A DNA stretch of 16,957 bases from NCBI GenBank assembly GCA_018369555.1, contig JAGZCC010000052.1, positions 1 through 16,957 on the forward strand, given 5' to 3'. Within the stretch, counting starts at the first letter, position 1. Every line of letters begins with the position of its first letter. This document shows, one piece after another, positions 14,546 through 16,957 of the stretch. Position numbers and translations under genes: made by a program. Below the pieces are notes generated by a model that worked only from the letters and a program-made list of their open reading frames with translations, searched no databases and was not told the origin of the DNA. Origin of the DNA: Thomasclavelia spiroformis. Lineage in GTDB: Bacteria; Bacillota_I; Bacilli_A; Erysipelotrichales; Coprobacillaceae.

Positions 14546-15010
14546 AATTTTATTTATTTCAACTAAGAAATTTTTAAATTTTGATAAAGGTTATCTATGG
14601 CTACACTATTATCACATTAAAAACTCCTACTTTTAGAAATATCATAATTATTTTAAAATTGCAATTAAAATACAAAAAAATCACCAAAAATATATTCCAG
14701 TGAAAATCAAATTAAACTAACATATATTGTTTCAATAAATTTTAAGAAAACAAATAAATATTATATAACTTTATTTAACAAAACACGCTGAGGCACAAAA
14801 TTCATTATATGAGCATTTTGATAACAAATTAAATGCAATACTTAGCAAAATTGCCAAGTGAAAAAACAATATATCTATTTATAGCCCTATTTAACAATTT
14901 TGCTAAGTAGGCGCCTTATTCAGCTTTGCTGAAACATTAAAAGTAAAAAAGATTGTTATGGTTAATAACTGCTGACAAAATAATGCAGAAAATAAATTAC
15001 CTAGCAACTC
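14546..15010. other. Non-coding intergenic region with inverted repeats
   Basis: About 500 bases without a credible reading frame between the divergent peptide operon and the hipA-like gene. It holds a 14-base inverted repeat, ACTTAGCAAAATTG (14840-14853) and its complement (14895-14908), with 41 bases between. Just beyond is a perfect hairpin TTCAGC-TTT-GCTGAA (14919-14933). The left arm can instead fold locally (ACTT/AAGT, 14840-14859). The promoter of the peptide operon must lie within 14550-14700 on the minus strand, but I see no box that I would name with confidence. Confidence 0.6.
14840..14908. repeat. 14-base inverted repeat
   Basis: ACTTAGCAAAATTG at 14840-14853 and its exact complement CAATTTTGCTAAGT at 14895-14908. 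The arms could form a long stem in RNA or mark a recombination or binding site. No coding explanation. Confidence 0.75.
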
Positions 15011-15025
15011 ATATCATGATATAAT
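14997..15025 (+). promoter_or_regulatory. Promoter of the hipA-like gene with overlapping palindrome
   Basis: A consensus extended -10, TGATATAAT (15017-15025), with a weak -35 TTACCT (14997-15002) at 17 bases. The perfect palindrome ATATCATGATAT (15011-15022) overlaps the -10 box and could be an operator. No hipB-like gene lies beside it in the window. Confidence 0.65.
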
Positions 15026-15055
15026 AAGAAAAAATCAAGAAAGGTGTTTATATCG

Positions 15056-16303
15056 ATGAAATGTTATTTAATGAATCAAAATAAAAAAATAACTTACATG
15101 GAATATGATGAAGACAGTAATACTATCTCCCATATCTATGAAATTATTAATATTGATTATTCCCCTTTATCTTTATATAACGCTTATAAAGATAAATCTA
15201 AAAATTTAAAAAAAGAACTAAACAATTGGTTTAAGGGAAGGGGCATTCCTTCTTGGAGAAAAGATATAGAAAGACTATTAGAACGTCTAAATATTTCTTC
15301 AACTAATGAAATATTAAATAAAGCTTATGCTCTATCATTAAGCGACCAATACTGGATAAAACCTGAAAATGAAAATATTAGTTGGGAAGATATAAACTTC
15401 TTCAATAATGATTTTAAATACAAAGGATATTTAATGGTATCTTTAAGTTCATCTCAAAATATTAAACCAGAGATATATTCTCCAAACAATACAACAGATG
15501 GTATGCTCCAAAAGGCATGGATAATAGAAGGTAAAAATAGAATACTGGTTAAAAGTACTTACACTGCAAGTAGACAAGAGCCAATTAATGAATGGCTTGC
15601 ATCTGTCATATGTGAAAGATTGGGATTTGAACACTGTCATTACGACATCGATATTATCGATAATAAAATAGTGTCCAAGTGCATTAACTTTATAAAAGAT
15701 GATGAAGAGATAATAACTGCTATTGATGTTTACAGATCAAAAAAGAAAGAAAACCACATTAGTGACTTTGAGCATTACATTCAAATATTAGAAGAACATA
15801 ATGTTCCTAATGCAAGGCAAGAAATTGAAAATATGTTTTTTCTTGATAGCTTAATTTTAAATAAAGATAGACATATGAAAAATTATGGAATAATCAGAAA
15901 CGTAAAAACATTAGAATGGTCTAAAGTAGTACCTATTTTTGATAATGGACAATCAATGCAATGCGAAAAATTAACATATGAAATTGACTTTACTAATGAT
16001 TATGGTAAATTTTTTTCAAATGTAAATAAAAGCTTTAATGATTATCTCAATTATATACAAGATCCTTCTAGATTTGATTTAAATAAACTAGATAGTATTG
16101 TTATTGAGTTCAAAGAAAAATTAAAAAAATATCAAATGTATACAGATATGAATTCCGAACGAATAGATAAATTGTCAATTGAATTTGAAAAAAGAATAGA
16201 ACAAATGAGTATAATGATTGATAACATAATCAAGAAAAGAAACTTACATAAGTCTACTGAATTTGTAGAAATAAATACAGATATTGATGAAATGGAAATG
16301 TAA
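15056..16303 (+). CDS. HipA-like Ser/Thr kinase-fold protein (orphan)
   Basis: 415 residues. The C-terminal half has the HipA kinase signature: Lys166 in ILVKSTY as the ATP-binding lysine, LILNKDRHMKNYG with catalytic Asp271 and Asn276, and the metal-binding IFDNGQSM (Asp296). The N-terminal half carries SWRKDIERLLERL and KAYALSLSDQYWIKP, seen in HipA-like proteins of Bacillota mobile elements. ATG 15056 is preferred over the GTG at 15044 because AAAGG sits nine to eleven bases ahead. HipA toxins phosphorylate proteins such as GltX and are held by HipB; no HipB is encoded nearby, so toxicity is not implied. It may be a regulator or defence-related kinase. Its end lies 12 bases from an IS end. 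Confidence 0.8.
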   Translation: MKCYLMNQNKKITYMEYDEDSNTISHIYEIINIDYSPLSLYNAYKDKSKNLKKELNNWFKGRGIPSWRKDIERLLERLNISSTNEILNKAYALSLSDQYWIKPENENISWEDINFFNNDFKYKGYLMVSLSSSQNIKPEIYSPNNTTDGMLQKAWIIEGKNRILVKSTYTASRQEPINEWLASVICERLGFEHCHYDIDIIDNKIVSKCINFIKDDEEIITAIDVYRSKKKENHISDFEHYIQILEEHNVPNARQEIENMFFLDSLILNKDRHMKNYGIIRNVKTLEWSKVVPIFDNGQSMQCEKLTYEIDFTNDYGKFFSNVNKSFNDYLNYIQDPSRFDLNKLDSIVIEFKEKLKKYQMYTDMNSERIDKLSIEFEKRIEQMSIMIDNIIKKRNLHKSTEFVEINTDIDEMEM

Positions 16304-16425
16304 AAAAGAAGCTTAGGGGTTTGTCAATAAAAGTGTGTAAGTAAATTTAATTTTTTGCAAATTTCTTACTGCACACTGATTATTGGTAGATATTCAAGAG
16401 TGCATAAGTTGATTTAAGCACACAT

Positions 16426-16449
16426 AGGCCAACAAAAAATGTTGGCCTT
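16426..16449. terminator. Hairpin in the IS end, possible terminator of hipA-like transcript
   Basis: AGGCCAAC (16426-16433) with its complement GTTGGCCT (16441-16448) around a seven-base A-rich loop. The plus strand continues with only three T residues, so termination strength is moderate at best. It lies 120 bases after the hipA-like stop. Confidence 0.5.
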
Positions 16450-16471
16450 TCAAATACTCTAAATGATCAGT

Positions 16472-16859
16472 TTATAATGTGAGATATTGATCAATTCTCG
16501 TCTTAAATTTTTCATCAATCATAATTGATTAAGTACCATCAACCAATTTGGTACATGTCCTTTTTCCCATTTACTATTTAATTCTTTTATACGTAAATAA
16601 AGAAGTTTAAATAATGCATTAATGCATTTTCATTTAGAAATGTTCCTTTTTTCGTTACTTTTCTAAAACTTGAATTCACTGCTTCAATCGCATTCGTTGT
16701 ATACATGATTTTTCTTACTGAACTACCATAATTGAAAAGCTGTTCAACGTGTTTAAAATTTCTGACCCAGACATCTACAGCACCTGGATATTGTGTCCAT
16801 TCATTCTGGAATGATTCAAATGCAGTCTGTGCTGCTTTTAAACTCGATGCAGAGTAGAC
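16472..16859 (-). pseudogene. IS256-family (mutator-type) transposase, C-terminal fragment with frameshifts
   Basis: The fragment reads YSASSLKAAQTAFESFQNEW, then YPGAVDVWVRNF, VRKIMYTTNAIEAVNSSFRK and VTKKGTFLNENAL, the conserved C-terminal region of IS256-type DDE transposases (TTNAIE is diagnostic). After ENAL the frame is lost because AATGCATT occurs twice in tandem (16613-16628). With one copy removed it goes on LFKLLYLRIKELNSKWEKG and VPNWLMVLNQL. One base is then missing near 16528, beyond which MIDEKFKTRIDQYLTL and a stop at 16472 can be read. The N-terminal two thirds, including the first catalytic Asp residues, are absent. It is inactive. Confidence 0.85.
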
Positions 16860-16910
16860 GCCTTTTTGATTTGTGATTGCTAATACTTTAGCTTTCTTTG
16901 TTTGATTCAT
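16860..16910 (-). pseudogene. ParA-family ATPase, first 17 codons, cut by the IS fragment
   Basis: ATG 16910 with an excellent AATGGAGGAAAT site starts MNQTKKAKVLAITNQKG. This matches the N-terminus of ParA/Soj ATPases up to the deviant Walker A motif (expected next: GVGKTT). Instead the frame enters the IS256 transposase fragment in phase. The partition gene is thus broken at its nucleotide-binding loop. ParA genes of this type belong to plasmids, integrative elements or the chromosomal parAB locus. The match is short, but the motif is distinctive. Confidence 0.7.
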
Positions 16911-16929
16911 TTTATTTCCTCCATTTTCG

Positions 16930-16948
16930 ACCAAACCTATGATTTGGT
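16930..16948. promoter_or_regulatory. Inverted repeat upstream of the parA-like start
   Basis: ACCAAA (16930-16935), seven-base spacer, TTTGGT (16943-16948), about 20 bases ahead of the parA-like ATG. It could be an operator for autoregulation, common in parA promoters. The function is inferred. Confidence 0.4.
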
Positions 16949-16957
16949 ATATTTTGA

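Larger units (their letters stand above)
16316..16859 (-). mobile_element. Truncated IS256-family element
   Basis: The outer end at 16316 begins GGGGTTTGTCAATAAAAGTG (on the plus strand), which resembles the terminal repeats of IS256-like elements. Inside is the 3' third of a transposase gene on the minus strand. The other end is missing: at about 16859 the element changes abruptly into a parA-like start. The element cannot transpose by itself. Confidence 0.7.

Noticed and set aside
15449..15640. Minus-strand open frame of 63 codons inside the hipA-like gene
   Set aside because: Antisense shadow of a gene with intact kinase motifs.
1..16957. CRISPR array, tRNA or rRNA genes
   Set aside because: No regularly spaced direct repeats, no cloverleaf with CCA end and no rRNA-like sequence were seen on either strand.

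Overview
The window is strongly AT-rich DNA from a low-GC Gram-positive bacterium (Bacillota). A tRNA-responsive T-box leader, AGGAGG-type ribosome binding sites, ArsR-controlled detoxification genes and an IS256-type element all fit this. The gene content and style would suit a gut Erysipelotrichales/Clostridia lineage, but that placement is inference. TGA acts as a stop, so the standard bacterial code applies.

Left part (1-6900), ordinary chromosomal genes. A DAHP synthase gene (aroF, minus strand, cut by the window edge) sits behind a promoter and a complete T-box leader whose features point to tRNA-Tyr. Next come a compact sirtuin without a zinc-binding module, then an arsenic/metal operon on the plus strand: ArsR repressor, DUF318/ArsP-type permease, thioredoxin-like protein and arsenate reductase-like phosphatase. 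Two near-identical palindromes (1387-1400 and 1774-1789) look like the ArsR operators. A stretch of reading frame broken by one amber codon lies between permease and thioredoxin-like gene. Then follow a pyrophosphatase-like protein, an N-formylglutamate amidohydrolase-family protein, an SPL-type radical SAM protein and a YdcF-family membrane protein.

Middle part (7000-14550), one minus-strand operon that is the most interesting thing here. In transcription order it encodes a 49-residue peptide not previously called as a gene (14396-14545), with a YxxP leader-like motif and an acidic Gly/Asp/Trp-rich tail; an 83-residue membrane-anchored protein with a similar acidic Trp tail; an 896-residue secreted modular protein; a nucleotidyltransferase-fold protein; an HPr-kinase-like P-loop kinase; a stand-alone PqqD/RRE protein; an S24/S26 signal-peptidase-like protease; and an ABC exporter. 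The last five are tightly packed, four of the five joined by overlaps. The set looks like a ribosomally made, post-translationally modified peptide (RiPP) pathway: precursor, leader-binding RRE, kinase and nucleotidyltransferase as modifying enzymes, protease and exporter. No lasso cyclase, radical SAM enzyme, lanthipeptide enzyme or C39 protease domain is present, so it does not match a standard RiPP class.

Right part (14550-16957), mobile-element flavoured. A 500-base non-coding stretch with inverted repeats leads to an orphan HipA-like kinase gene with a good extended -10 promoter. Immediately after it lies the 3' end of an IS256-family element on the minus strand. Its transposase is broken by an 8-bp tandem duplication and a one-base loss, and is fused at its truncated upstream end to the first 17 codons of a ParA-type ATPase. 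This suggests the decayed end of a plasmid or integrative element.
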